A DNA stretch of 64,000 nt from Candidatus Nanoarchaeia archaeon (GCA_028279685.1 JANQNG010000031.1:62001-126000); one strand, 5' to 3'. Shown: positions 47,962 to 57,110, counted from the first letter of the stretch. Made by a program: numbers and translations. Notes: generated from the letters alone by a model not told the origin.

Positions 47962-49320
47962 ATGACTTTGTATGATGCGATTATTATAGGAGGAGGCCCT
48001 GCAGGATTAAGTGTTGCTGCTGCATTATCAAAAAAGCACCATGTTCTTGTAGTTGAAAAACAACAAATAGGTATGACCACGAAAAGCTGGTTTGTCCCTC
48101 CTTTTGTTATAGATACTGAAATAAAAAAATATACCTATGGTGGCGTAGCACGATTTCTCACTAATACGTTCACCGGAGCAAAGATAAGTTGGAAAGCAAA
48201 ACTCTTCAAGGAATATCCCTATATCAAAGAGAAGGAATTACTTGTTCATTGGGGACTTGTTATCAAACAAAACGGATCAACTATTCTTGAGCAATGCAGC
48301 TATCAAAACCACAGCACAAAAAAAGATGATGTGACCGTAAAGACAACAAAAGGGATATTTAAAGGAAAATTGCTTATTGATGCATCAGGACATGATTCTC
48401 CTGTGTTGAAGAAATATAAAAAAACACCAAAGCATTATTATTGGTGGAGTGTGTATGGGTGTATAGCAGAACATCCAAACGGATTGCATGGCATGAAAGT
48501 AGGAGACTTTATGCTTTGGCAGACTTTTAAGGATTCCACAACACATCTTGACAGTTCATTAGGACAAGGAAGACCTGTATTTGAATACGAAATTCTTGAT
48601 GGAAAAACATCATTTCCACTCATACTGTATCTTAGGAAGAAAAAAGTGCCTTTCGATGAGATGAGAAAAGAATTTTTGCATATTATGCATAAAGAAGAAT
48701 CTACGAAAAGTTTCCACGATGCGGAAATGAAGGAATTAAAATATGGATGGTATCCTTCAGGAGGATTGACGCAGCAATATGCTGAAAACAGAGTTGCTTT
48801 TATTGGCGATGCAGGATCATGGGCAACTCCCTGTGGTTGGGGAATGGGATTTATCTTGAATAATTATAAGACTTATGCAAAACAACTCAGTGCTCTGCTG
48901 AAAAGAGACACACTCGACAAGAAGAGCATTGAAGAATCAATTAAGCTTAATGTGAAAGCAAAACATGAAATTCTTTTCGATGTATTGATGACGCATTTTC
49001 TTGTCCATGCATCAGCATCTCAGCTTGACAAATTCATTAACTTCTTCTCATCAATGGATCCTATTCTTTGCGAGAAACTTTTTACACTAACCATCAGCCA
49101 AAAAGACATAAAGAAAATAATCAAGGCATTTTTGAAAGAATTTGATTTTAGGGAGCTATTACACATCATCCCTCCAGAAGATTATCTTGTTATACTAAAA
49201 GAGGCAAAATACTTTGTTGAAGACGCTGTCCTTGAAAGCATTGAAGAAGCCATAAAGATCTTCAAGAAAAAAAGTGCAAAGAAACAATTCAAGGAAAACT
49301 TTGGATTCTACAGTTCTTGA
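47962..49320 (+). CDS. FAD-dependent oxidoreductase, lycopene-cyclase/geranylgeranyl-reductase-like
   Basis: 452 residues. The dinucleotide-binding motif IIIGGGPAGLSVAAAL opens the protein, with LVVEKQ for ribose binding. DASGHDSP and FIGDAGSWATPCGWGMGFILNN are the second and third FAD contacts of the GGR / lycopene-cyclase group. The first would saturate archaeal isoprenoid lipid chains, the second cyclises carotenoids; the sequence does not decide between them. It is divergent from the GT39 gene. A dispersed element follows the stop. Confidence 0.7.
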   Translation: MTLYDAIIIGGGPAGLSVAAALSKKHHVLVVEKQQIGMTTKSWFVPPFVIDTEIKKYTYGGVARFLTNTFTGAKISWKAKLFKEYPYIKEKELLVHWGLVIKQNGSTILEQCSYQNHSTKKDDVTVKTTKGIFKGKLLIDASGHDSPVLKKYKKTPKHYYWWSVYGCIAEHPNGLHGMKVGDFMLWQTFKDSTTHLDSSLGQGRPVFEYEILDGKTSFPLILYLRKKKVPFDEMRKEFLHIMHKEESTKSFHDAEMKELKYGWYPSGGLTQQYAENRVAFIGDAGSWATPCGWGMGFILNNYKTYAKQLSALLKRDTLDKKSIEESIKLNVKAKHEILFDVLMTHFLVHASASQLDKFINFFSSMDPILCEKLFTLTISQKDIKKIIKAFLKEFDFRELLHIIPPEDYLVILKEAKYFVEDAVLESIEEAIKIFKKKSAKKQFKENFGFYSS

Positions 49321-49322
49321 CA

Positions 49323-49455
49323 AAGCAACACCATCAAGATACACTACTGCCTATGGTAGTACTCTGGTCCTATATTGGTTTAGTATACTCTTGGATTGAT
49401 TATCTGAATGCAAATGCTGCACGGAGCGCAGTAGTGTGCTTTGGCAGTGTTGCTT
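49323..49455. repeat. Palindromic intergenic element E (nested)
   Basis: Outer 9-bp arms AAGCAACAC (49323-49331) / GTGTTGCTT (49447-49455) enclose inner 10-bp arms ACACTACTGC (49341-49350) / GCAGTAGTGT (49428-49437). Inside are GGTAGTA, TTATCTGAATGC and CACGGAGCGCAG, matching the boxes of B1 and D2. A short open frame crossing it is not a gene. Confidence 0.65.
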
Positions 49456-49464
49456 ATGAAACTA

Positions 49465-50745
49465 CTACAGTGAGAAGTAATTCTTCGGCAGAGATACATT
49501 ATTGTCTTTCAAAGCTCCCTTAATATCATATATGATTGTATCTTCTCCCACGACAGTGAGCCAATCACCATGTATGAATGCATCATGAGGACTAAAAAGA
49601 ATAACAGCATCATAGTTGCTTTCAATACGATTAACTGTTTTGACATTGAATTTACGTGAAACTTCTTTTGCACCAACAACAGGATCATAGGCATATACAT
49701 CAGCCTCAAGTTTTTTGAATTCTTCAATTAGTTGCTTAGCTTTTGAATTTCTGATGTCAGGAACATTCTCCTTAAATGCAACCCCTTCGATAAGTATCTT
49801 TGCATTTTTCATGCATTTACTTTGACGATTGAGCTCCCTAACAATAGTTTCCACAACATGTTTATGCATCGTATCGTTAATTCTTCGTGCCGCCGTGATA
49901 ATTTGTGGATGATAGCCTAATGCATTTGCTTTATAGACTAAATAATACGGATCGACACCAATACAATGTCCACCGACCAGTCCAGGAGTGTATGCATGGA
50001 AATTCCATTTTGTACCAGCTGCTTCCACTACTTCTTTTGTATTGATTCCTATCTTCTGGAAAATCAATGAGAGTTCATTCATTAACCCTATGTTAAGATC
50101 TCTTTGAATATTCTCGATGACTTTGGCAGCTTCTGCTACTTTGATGGAAGATGCTTCATGAATGCCCGCAGTGATGATCTCTTTATAGACAGAAGAAACA
50201 ATCTTTAATGTCTCTTCATCTTGACCAGAAACAATTTTCTTAATTTTTGGAATAGTATGTTCTTTATCACCAGGATTGACACGTTCAGGAGAATAACCTA
50301 ATTTGAAATCTTTACCGCATTTTAGATTTGATTGCTCTTCGAGAATAGGCCCGCAAATTTCTTCTGTCACACCAGGATAAACAGTGCTCTCATAGACGAC
50401 AATACTTCCTTTGCTGAGATGCTTCCCTATAGTAATTGATGCTTTACGCAGAGGAGTCAAATCTGGCTGATTGTTACTGTCTATAGGCGTAGGCACGCAT
50501 ACGATAATAAAATCACAATTGCTTATCAAAGAAGGATCATTCGTGTACGTAATGTTTTTCTCAACTTCTGTGAGCTGCGTATCAGTAAGTTCATTCATAG
50601 AATCGTGTTTATCAACAGTAAGTTCTTTGATTTTTGTTTTACTGATATCGAATCCCACTATTTTTTTCTTTTTTGCAAACTCATAGGCTAAGGGAAGCCC
50701 AACATATCCCAATCCCACTATGCAGATTTTTCGATCCTTCATCAT
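49465..50745 (-). CDS. Nucleotide-sugar dehydrogenase, TviB/WbpA-like
   Basis: 426 residues. The NAD-binding motif IVGLGYVGLPLA, the mid-domain ESTVYPGVTEE, KVIENIQRDLNIGLMNEL and the catalytic cysteine in LVGGHCIGVDPYYL define UDP-N-acetyl-hexosamine 6-dehydrogenases. They oxidise UDP-GlcNAc or UDP-GalNAc to the uronic acid. The upstream epimerase (8 bp away) makes this a TviB/TviC-like pair, as in UDP-GalNAcA synthesis. The exact C6 substrate (GlcNAc or ManNAc type) is not fixed by sequence. Confidence 0.88.
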   Translation of the reverse strand: MMKDRKICIVGLGYVGLPLAYEFAKKKKIVGFDISKTKIKELTVDKHDSMNELTDTQLTEVEKNITYTNDPSLISNCDFIIVCVPTPIDSNNQPDLTPLRKASITIGKHLSKGSIVVYESTVYPGVTEEICGPILEEQSNLKCGKDFKLGYSPERVNPGDKEHTIPKIKKIVSGQDEETLKIVSSVYKEIITAGIHEASSIKVAEAAKVIENIQRDLNIGLMNELSLIFQKIGINTKEVVEAAGTKWNFHAYTPGLVGGHCIGVDPYYLVYKANALGYHPQIITAARRINDTMHKHVVETIVRELNRQSKCMKNAKILIEGVAFKENVPDIRNSKAKQLIEEFKKLEADVYAYDPVVGAKEVSRKFNVKTVNRIESNYDAVILFSPHDAFIHGDWLTVVGEDTIIYDIKGALKDNNVSLPKNYFSL

Positions 50746-50753
50746 ATTCTCTC

Positions 50754-51734
50754 CTAGACAAGTATTTTTTTATAATAATCAATAGTAAGCTTCAATCCTT
50801 CTTCAAAGCCAATCTTTGGTTCGTAGCCAATAAGTTTTTTTGCTTTCGAGATATCCGCTTTGGAATGTTTCACATCCCCAGGACGCTCAGGAGCATATTT
50901 CGCCTTAATATTTTTTCCTAATATTTTGTTAATATACTTAACAAGATCATTGAGCGTTATAGAATCTCCTAAGGCTATATTGAGCACCTCTCCTTTTCCT
51001 ACTTTTTTTGAGAGTGCTGCTTTAATGTTAGCATCGACATTGTTTGCAACATACGTAAAGTCTCTTGATGTTTCTCCATCACCGAAGATGGTTGGTTGTT
51101 TATTGTTAAGTATTGCTTTGACAAATAAAGGGATGACTGCCGAATAAGGACTGTCAGGATCTTGATTCGGTCCAAAAACATTGAAGTAACGTAATGAAAC
51201 TGTCTTCAACCCAAAAAGTTCTGAATACGCTTTACACAAATGCTCGCCATGAAGTTTCATTGCTGCATAAGGACTTAATGGATCAACAGGAAGCTCCTCA
51301 TGCTTTGCAGGAAGATGGTTTGATTTATTGCCATAAGCAGAGCTTGATGCAGCATAGACAAATTTCTTTATTTGTTCTTTTCCTGTTTTCTCTTTCAATT
51401 CATCATTAACATCTTTTGCTGCAGTAAGTAATGTTAACGTTCCTGTAACATTGGCTTTATGGCTTCTTATTGGATCGCTAATGCTTCTTGGAACACTAGG
51501 AATTGCTGCTTGATGAAGTACATAATCTACATCTTTGAGAAGTTCTTTCATTAATTTCATATCTGTGATAGATCCTTCTATAAACTTAAACTTCTCGAGC
51601 AGAGGCTTAATATTAGACATCCTCCCAGTACTTAGATCATCAATGCCAACAACATCTTCGCCTCTTTTGATTAACTCTATAACTATGTTAGAGCCAATAA
51701 ATCCTGCACATCCAGTAACTAACCATATAGCCAT
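50754..51734 (-). CDS. UDP-N-acetylhexosamine C4-epimerase, TviC/WbpP-like
   Basis: 326 residues from ATG 51734, fixed by an excellent ribosome-binding site GGTGGTGAT (51737-51745); the longer frame to 51806 is not needed. TGCAGFIGSNI binds NAD, AASSSAYG supplies the Ser, and SPYAAMKLHGE gives the YxxxK pair. AIPSVPRSISDP and RYFNVFGPNQDPDSPYSAVIP are characteristic of group 2/3 UDP-GlcNAc/GalNAc 4-epimerases. With the next gene it probably makes an N-acetylated hexuronic acid donor. Confidence 0.88.
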   Translation of the reverse strand: MAIWLVTGCAGFIGSNIVIELIKRGEDVVGIDDLSTGRMSNIKPLLEKFKFIEGSITDMKLMKELLKDVDYVLHQAAIPSVPRSISDPIRSHKANVTGTLTLLTAAKDVNDELKEKTGKEQIKKFVYAASSSAYGNKSNHLPAKHEELPVDPLSPYAAMKLHGEHLCKAYSELFGLKTVSLRYFNVFGPNQDPDSPYSAVIPLFVKAILNNKQPTIFGDGETSRDFTYVANNVDANIKAALSKKVGKGEVLNIALGDSITLNDLVKYINKILGKNIKAKYAPERPGDVKHSKADISKAKKLIGYEPKIGFEEGLKLTIDYYKKILV

Positions 51735-51769
51735 ATTATCACCACCAGCATCAACACAATTTATTCTAA

Positions 51770-51870
51770 AATTATTACCGCCCAGCGAAGTACTTGAGTT
51801 TCGCATCGTTTTACGACAGATATCGATTCGAACAGCGATAATTGCGTTGAAACGAAGCGCGGTAATAATT
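51770..51870. repeat. Palindromic intergenic element F
   Basis: 101 bp with perfect 12-bp arms AATTATTACCGC / GCGGTAATAATT. CCCAGCGAAGTA follows the left arm exactly as in B1, and GAAGCGC precedes the right arm. It lies between the epimerase and the Lrp regulator. Confidence 0.7.
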
Positions 51871-51989
51871 ACACCATTACTTTGACTACCTCACCAATCT
51901 TGTCTATTAATCTGTTTTATATAAATCTTTTGGAGCCATTTTCCTCAAAAACAAAAATATTTATATATTCTATTATGTTTTTAAGTATT

Positions 51990-52964
51990 ATGGATTTGAA
52001 AGATAAGAAGCTGCTTTTTGTGCTTAGCAAGAACTCAAGGCTTAGTTATACAGCATTAGCCAAATTAACTGGGCTAAGCAGAGATGTTGTCAAGTATAGA
52101 ATAGATAAGCTAAAAAGTTCTGGAATCATCAAAGGATTCAGATTAATTCTTGATTATAATAAATTTGGAATAAAAGAATACGATGTACATTTTAGATTTG
52201 CAGATTATAATGAACAAAATGAAAAACATATAATAGCTTATTTTATGAAAAATCCATTTATCACATGGATTGGTACTTGTTTTGGAAGTTTTGATATGAA
52301 AGTATCTATTAGAGTTGAAGATGAAGCGCATCTGAGTTCCTTATTAGAGAAAATGAAATCAGATCTTGATATTATTGAGCAAGAACTTGTATTTGTGAGT
52401 GAGAAGTACAAAACACCATCAGATGTTTTTCTCCACACTTTATTTCCCGAGCTAAAAGATTTCAAACCAGAAATAAAATTATTAAGCAAAAAAAATGATC
52501 ATTCACCAGACGATATTGACAATAAGATTATTGTAATAATGGGAAAAGACCCTACTATTGGCTATGCAGCTATAGCAAAAAAAATTGAGTTAACTCCTGA
52601 AGCAGTAAAATATCGCGTTAGTGCACTAGAGCAAGGAGGTATCATCAAAGGATACAGTATTATTATTAATGGTCCAGAATTGGGTGTATTAAGCTGTCAA
52701 ATGTTGGTGAAATTACAAGAGATGAAAGAAACAGAAACACTACGGAAATATATCGAAAATAGCAGACAGCTGACTTCCTCAGTGAAGCTTATGGGTAAAT
52801 GGGATTTAGGTATTACTTTTTATGCAAAAGATATGAAGCAAATTAGGAACATCATACTCGACTTCAGGAATACTTTTAGCAAATATATCAAAGAATATGA
52901 TTCACTAATAATCTTTGAAACCCATAAGCATCCAAGTATAGCAGAAGGAGTGTTTAACAGATAA
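51990..52964 (+). CDS. Tandem-duplicated Lrp/AsnC-family regulator
   Basis: About 324 residues from ATG 51990, chosen because a TTTATATA box at about 51960-51967 fits a leaderless start. Two complete Lrp-like units follow one another: HTH 1 (DKKLLFVLSKNSRLSYTALAKLTGLSRDVVKYRIDKL) and HTH 2 (DDIDNKIIVIMGKDPTIGYAAIAKKIELTPEAVKYRVSAL; both described by their ends only in part), each followed by a RAM-like ligand domain. Such proteins sense amino acids or other metabolites. A second tandem Lrp is at 61656. No target gene is obvious; autoregulation is likely. Confidence 0.82.
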   Translation: MDLKDKKLLFVLSKNSRLSYTALAKLTGLSRDVVKYRIDKLKSSGIIKGFRLILDYNKFGIKEYDVHFRFADYNEQNEKHIIAYFMKNPFITWIGTCFGSFDMKVSIRVEDEAHLSSLLEKMKSDLDIIEQELVFVSEKYKTPSDVFLHTLFPELKDFKPEIKLLSKKNDHSPDDIDNKIIVIMGKDPTIGYAAIAKKIELTPEAVKYRVSALEQGGIIKGYSIIINGPELGVLSCQMLVKLQEMKETETLRKYIENSRQLTSSVKLMGKWDLGITFYAKDMKQIRNIILDFRNTFSKYIKEYDSLIIFETHKHPSIAEGVFNR

Positions 52965-53005
52965 ATTTATATATTGAGATAACAGAAAAAGAAAAAGGTG
53001 ATACT

Positions 53006-53275
53006 ATGGCAATCGGAGATTTCATTGAAAAACTAGGCAAAATTGAAGGTCATTTAGGAAATAAAGATATGAACGAAGCTGGAAAAATTTGGCAGAGCCT
53101 AAGCTTGGAAATCACATCACACAATGAAACTACTATACAAGATAATGATCTGAGAGATGCAATAGAACTTTGCAAAGCGCACTTAGACCTCAAATATACT
53201 CCTGCTAGCCCAGATACAGAATCTGCAAAAAAAGCAGTCTCAGCTCTCGCAAATATGCTGAAGAAGTATTTATAG
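53006..53275 (+). CDS. Small helical hypothetical protein
   Basis: 89 residues, charged and almost entirely helical (GDFIEKLGKIEGHLGNKDMNEAGKIW near the start, AKKAVSALANMLKKYL at the end). AAAGGTGAT precedes ATG 53006. It follows the Lrp gene by about 40 bp in the same direction and may be co-transcribed with it. No family recognised; no membrane segment. Confidence 0.6.
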   Translation: MAIGDFIEKLGKIEGHLGNKDMNEAGKIWQSLSLEITSHNETTIQDNDLRDAIELCKAHLDLKYTPASPDTESAKKAVSALANMLKKYL

Positions 53276-53378
53276 GCAAATTATTTTTTTATATCTTCTA
53301 TTCTTCTACTAAGAAAGATTTATGTGTTCTATTGAATTTTCACCCCTAGTCTAAGCCAGAATATAGTAATATTTAAAT

Positions 53379-53534
53379 TTATTCCTTCATTGTTTCTCCA
53401 TAAATTAATACATACATAAAGTCTATAGCACATGAATGAATCACTTTAAGAATATGCTGAATACGAGTAATCGAAGAAACATCTTCACTTTTATCTGAGA
53501 TAATACCATCAAAGCTATTAATTTTTCTTCCCAT
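53379..53534 (-). CDS. Possible 51-residue ORF or gene remnant
   Basis: An open frame from ATG 53534 (MGRKINSFDGIISDKSEDVSS...) to TAA 53379 in the 340-bp gap between the small helical gene and the epimerase. It extends upstream without a start for a few codons (SFVIDWKL) to a TAG inside a hairpin. No ribosome-binding site is clear. It may be a decayed gene; beyond it the gap shows only the hairpin at 53552-53573. Confidence 0.25.
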   Translation of the reverse strand: MGRKINSFDGIISDKSEDVSSITRIQHILKVIHSCAIDFMYVLIYGETMKE

Positions 53535-53551
53535 CAACTTCCAATCGATAA

Positions 53552-53573
53552 CAAAGGACTATAACGTCCTTTG
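53552..53573. terminator. Hairpin in the 53.3-53.6 kb gap
   Basis: CAAAGGAC-TATAAC-GTCCTTTG forms a perfect 8-bp stem with a 6-nt loop. No adjacent T-run is present on either strand, so a terminator role is only possible. Confidence 0.3.
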
Positions 53574-53614
53574 AACAAATCAGAAGTACAAGACCTTAAC
53601 TTAGAAAAAACAAC

Positions 53615-54580
53615 TCACTTCTTCTTTCTACCTACTTCTAATTTGTACCACTCCAGGAAGCTCTTCATACCCTCTTCCAAGCTCGTAGTTGGCTGATAGT
53701 TAAACACTTTCTGTGCTTTAGAGATATCTGCATACGTAATATTGACATCCCCTTGTGGGATTGGCTTTTCAGCAATTTTAGCTTTCTTGCCAGTCACTTT
53801 TTCTATAGTAGCAATAAAATCATTCAGTTTCACAGGAGTATTATTCCCCAGATTAATAATTTCATATTTGAAATCCGCATCCAGGCATTTAACAATACCA
53901 TCAACAATATCCTTCACAAACGTGTAATCTCTTGCAGTAGAACCATCACCAAAACGCGTAATTGGCTTTCCCTGCAAGATTTTTTCAGTGAACATATATG
54001 GCGCCATATCTGGTCTGCCTCGAGGGCCATAAACAGTAAAAAATCTCAGGCAAGCAATATGCATGTTGTGAATATGATGAAAAGTGTAAGCTATTTTTTC
54101 AATGCTTTGCTTCGAAGCAGCATAAGGTGATATTGGTTGATCAACTCTGTGATCTTCTGCAAAAGGCACTTTCTTATTATTACCATACACACTGGATGAT
54201 GACCCAAGCAAAAACTTCTTCACGTTGAACTTCGAGCATAAATCAAGCAATGTTGTAGTGCCAACAACATTATCAACCATATAATGCACAGGTTGTTCAA
54301 GCGAATATCGAACTCCAGCACGAGCAGCAAGATGAATAACAGCGTCAATTTTGTTGTGCATAAAAATATGATGCATCGCACCCATGTTCATAACATCAGA
54401 TCGATAGAGTTTATACTTATTTTTTTTCAGGTTATGTGCTACATTCTTCTCCTTTCTCTTCTTATCATAATAATCATTGAAATTATCAACAGCAATAACG
54501 GTGTCTCCTCTTTTCAGCAAAGCGTCAGCAACATGACTGCCAATGAACCCTGCTGCGCCCGTAACGAGTATGTTAGCCAT
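53615..54580 (-). CDS. UDP-glucuronate 4-epimerase-like SDR
   Basis: About 321 residues from ATG 54580, immediately after the stop of the nucleotidyltransferase. TGAAGFIGSHVADALL binds NAD, DNFNDYYDKKRKEKN and AARAGVRYSLEQP are hallmark segments of UDP-glucuronate epimerases (GAE/LspL type), and SPYAASK carries the YxxxK pair after GSSSSVYG. It would convert UDP-glucuronate made by the dehydrogenase two genes upstream into UDP-galacturonate. Last gene of a three-gene minus-strand operon. Confidence 0.88.
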   Translation of the reverse strand: MANILVTGAAGFIGSHVADALLKRGDTVIAVDNFNDYYDKKRKEKNVAHNLKKNKYKLYRSDVMNMGAMHHIFMHNKIDAVIHLAARAGVRYSLEQPVHYMVDNVVGTTTLLDLCSKFNVKKFLLGSSSSVYGNNKKVPFAEDHRVDQPISPYAASKQSIEKIAYTFHHIHNMHIACLRFFTVYGPRGRPDMAPYMFTEKILQGKPITRFGDGSTARDYTFVKDIVDGIVKCLDADFKYEIINLGNNTPVKLNDFIATIEKVTGKKAKIAEKPIPQGDVNITYADISKAQKVFNYQPTTSLEEGMKSFLEWYKLEVGRKKK

Positions 54581-54581
54581 C

Positions 54582-55490
54582 TCATAATTCCTCAAATTCT
54601 TTGATAGTGGAAATGTATGAAGAGAAATTGCCTATGTCGTATCGTTTTCCAGGCAAAGGGAGAGCAAAAACATCTGTTTTATCATGAGCATATTGAATAA
54701 CATTGCCATCTTTATTACCTAACGCATCATATGCTTTATGAATCATAGGTATTGTTCTCTTAGGATACATATACAATGGAGGAAACGCAAGTGTGGATTG
54801 TAATCTTTCAACATCAGCAAGAGTAGGTTTTTCTACAAAATCTTTTACTTTCCCATCACTTCCAACATTCAAAACAGACATTCTCTGTATAGCTTGCTTA
54901 TCTCCAACATCATAATAGGTAATCACAATAGATTTCTTTTTCTGAAAAAGATCTACAATAGGCTTGAAATCCACATTCTTCATATAATTATCTCCTGCCA
55001 GAATAAAGACATCATCATCTATTTTAAATTTCTCCAACGCGTTGATTTTATCTCCCAATAATCCTTTTCTGAGATGTTCATATTGGTCTTTATCCTCAAC
55101 CAATCCCAAAACAGGAATATCAACACCATTGTTGAGAATAGTTATTGGAATTTTTGAGCTTGACTGTTGTTTCCACGACTCAAACTGATCATAATAGGTT
55201 GCGTTAGAAACTACATAGATATGATCAAATGCCCCTGTTGCTGAGAGTTTCTCAACAGTAGAATCGATCACTGTTTCATTGTTTATCGGCAGCAATGCTT
55301 TAGGCTTTTCTCTTACTATTTTGCAAAGCTCAATAAGCTTCTGCAGAGGAATATCATCTAAATCGAATAAAAATCCTTGTTTTTTAAGAGTTGCATTATT
55401 CAAATTATTGTTCTCTGAAAGCCTTTCTATCTTCAAAGCATCCTTTGTTAATCTTGTACCATATCCTGCAGCTAGAATAACAGCCTTCAC
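54582..55490 (-). CDS. Sugar-1-phosphate nucleotidyltransferase (GalU-like)
   Basis: 302 residues. LAAGYGTRL opens the active site, but about 45 residues (KDALKIERLSENNNLNNATL and onward) are inserted before the usual lysine motif REKPKALLPI; FILAGDNYM carries the metal Asp, and VKDFVEKP the second Lys. Likely makes UDP-glucose (or a related NDP-sugar) for the dehydrogenase encoded upstream, whose stop it overlaps by 4 bp. The insertion is unusual and could form an extra helical hairpin. Confidence 0.8.
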   Translation of the reverse strand: MKAVILAAGYGTRLTKDALKIERLSENNNLNNATLKKQGFLFDLDDIPLQKLIELCKIVREKPKALLPINNETVIDSTVEKLSATGAFDHIYVVSNATYYDQFESWKQQSSSKIPITILNNGVDIPVLGLVEDKDQYEHLRKGLLGDKINALEKFKIDDDVFILAGDNYMKNVDFKPIVDLFQKKKSIVITYYDVGDKQAIQRMSVLNVGSDGKVKDFVEKPTLADVERLQSTLAFPPLYMYPKRTIPMIHKAYDALGNKDGNVIQYAHDKTDVFALPLPGKRYDIGNFSSYISTIKEFEEL

Positions 55491-56803
55491 TTACCAACAC
55501 CTGCATAGCTGAACCCTTGACGAGCAATTTCTTCAGGATCGTAGATGTTTCGTCCATCAATAATAATGTGTTTTTGCATCAATTCTTTCATTCTTTTGAA
55601 ATCAGGACTTCTAAACTCATCCCATTCAGTAATAATGATTAATGCATCAGCATCTTTCAAGCAATCATATGAATTTCCACAAAACTCTGTATTCTTGTGT
55701 TTAGCAAACATTACTTTTGCATTCTCCATCGCTTCAGGATCATAACAGCTGACCGTAGCATATTCTTCGGACAGTTGATCAACAATAGTCAACGAAGGCG
55801 CTTCCCTCATATCATCCGTTTTGGGTTTGAAGGATAATCCCCATAATGCTATTTTTTTCCCTTCAAGATCTGGCAGGAATCGTTTCAACTTGGGCACGAT
55901 GCTTTTCTTCTGTCTTTCATTAACATAGTCAACAGCTCTCAAAATACTTGTATTGAATCCATGATTTTCTAAGGTTTGAATTAATGCCTTAACATCTTTC
56001 GGAAAGCAAGAACCTCCATAGCCTGCACCTGCTGAAAGAAAACGAGAACCTATTCTCGAATCTAACCCAATACCTTTAGCAACTTGTTTGATATCTGCAC
56101 CTACTTCTTCACATAGTGCAGCAATCTCATTCATCAATGATATTCTCGTTGCAAGCATAGCATTAGCAGCGTACTTTGTCAATTCAGAACTCTTCACATC
56201 CATAAAAACAACAGGCTTGTTGGTTCGCGCAACAGGCTGATAAAGATTCTCCAAGATTTTCTTCGCTTTTCCATTCTCGACGCCAATCACTACACGATCA
56301 GGATTTTGGAAATCTTTAATGGCAGCACCTTCTTTGAGAAATTCAGGATTGCTTACTACATCGAACTCTAGTTTTGATTTTCTTTTATATAATTCATTAC
56401 GAATAAATCGCTTGACTTTGTCTCCCGTACCCACAGGAACAGTGCTCTTTGTAACAATAATTTTGTAATCATCCATCTGTTCACCGATCGCTTTAGCAAC
56501 ATCAAGTACATATTGCAGATCAGCTTTTCCTGTATTGCCTTGAGGAGTACCTACACAGATGAAGATTATTTCTGATTCTTTTATTGCTTTTGCGGCATCA
56601 ATAGTGAAATTCAATCGTTTTGCCTTGACATTTCTTTTGACAAGATCAGATAATCCAGGCTCATAAATAGGAATAATTCCTTTCTTCAATTGATCTATTT
56701 TCTTCTGATCAATATCAACACAAATAACATCATTACCTAAATCAGCAAAACATGTACCCGTAACTAGACCAACATACCCTGTTCCAAACATAGCTAGTTT
56801 CAT
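55487..56803 (-). CDS. ugd: UDP-glucose 6-dehydrogenase
   Basis: 438 residues, full length. GTGYVGLVTGTCFADLG binds NAD; VKSSELTKYAANAMLATRIS is the central helix; the catalytic cysteine sits in GAGYGGSCFPKDV; and GLSFKPKTDDMREAPS is the C-terminal UDP-binding signature. It oxidises UDP-glucose to UDP-glucuronate. AGGGTGAT before ATG 56803 is a good ribosome-binding site. First gene of the operon with the GalU-like and UDP-glucuronate epimerase genes, giving a complete route from glucose-1-phosphate to UDP-galacturonate. Confidence 0.93.
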   Translation of the reverse strand: MKLAMFGTGYVGLVTGTCFADLGNDVICVDIDQKKIDQLKKGIIPIYEPGLSDLVKRNVKAKRLNFTIDAAKAIKESEIIFICVGTPQGNTGKADLQYVLDVAKAIGEQMDDYKIIVTKSTVPVGTGDKVKRFIRNELYKRKSKLEFDVVSNPEFLKEGAAIKDFQNPDRVVIGVENGKAKKILENLYQPVARTNKPVVFMDVKSSELTKYAANAMLATRISLMNEIAALCEEVGADIKQVAKGIGLDSRIGSRFLSAGAGYGGSCFPKDVKALIQTLENHGFNTSILRAVDYVNERQKKSIVPKLKRFLPDLEGKKIALWGLSFKPKTDDMREAPSLTIVDQLSEEYATVSCYDPEAMENAKVMFAKHKNTEFCGNSYDCLKDADALIIITEWDEFRSPDFKRMKELMQKHIIIDGRNIYDPEEIARQGFSYAGVGK

Positions 56804-56919
56804 GTCATATCACCCTTCTTCCTGCAGTATTGCAGATTTTTGTTATATTTATAATAATTACTAAATTTAAAAAAAGAGAATACTAGGTGAACCATATCGC
56901 CGATAAACTATGTAGAACA

Positions 56920-57090
56920 CTAGTTTGGACCCTCAAACCCACATTTTGGGCAAACATAAGGAACCACAATCTCTCTATCATGCTGGCTCCTGACAATCTC
57001 GAACTCACCACAGTTCGGGCACATAAAGCTCACACTGCCTGTATCGTTCGTAACATTGACTTTTGAAGTGGTACTAAATTTCGCTGTCAT
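56920..57090 (-). CDS. C4 zinc-ribbon protein, predicted RNA-binding
   Basis: A 56-residue frame with two cysteine pairs, FMCPNCGEF and [12 protein letters not shown], separated by 26-27 residues. The ending matches the archaeal predicted Zn-ribbon RNA-binding proteins linked to translation (COG2888 type). ATG 57090 lies about 25 nt from a minus-strand TTTATAAA box (57111-57118), so the mRNA is leaderless. It fills most of the gap between the CTP synthase and ugd. Zn binding is clear, RNA binding is from the family. Confidence 0.75.
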   Translation of the reverse strand: MTAKFSTTSKVNVTNDTGSVSFMCPNCGEFEIVRSQHDREIVVPYVCPKCGFEGPN

Positions 57091-57110
57091 ACGAGCTGGA
57101 ATCAGATAGG

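Noticed and set aside
49317-49523. 68-codon open frame after the FAD enzyme
   Set aside because: It runs through the palindromic element E and into the convergent dehydrogenase gene; no start signal or protein-like composition.
56822-56835. CTGCA-GTAT-TGCAG hairpin upstream of ugd as another palindromic element
   Set aside because: Only a 14-bp hairpin; it lacks the 95-105 bp layout and inner boxes of the family.
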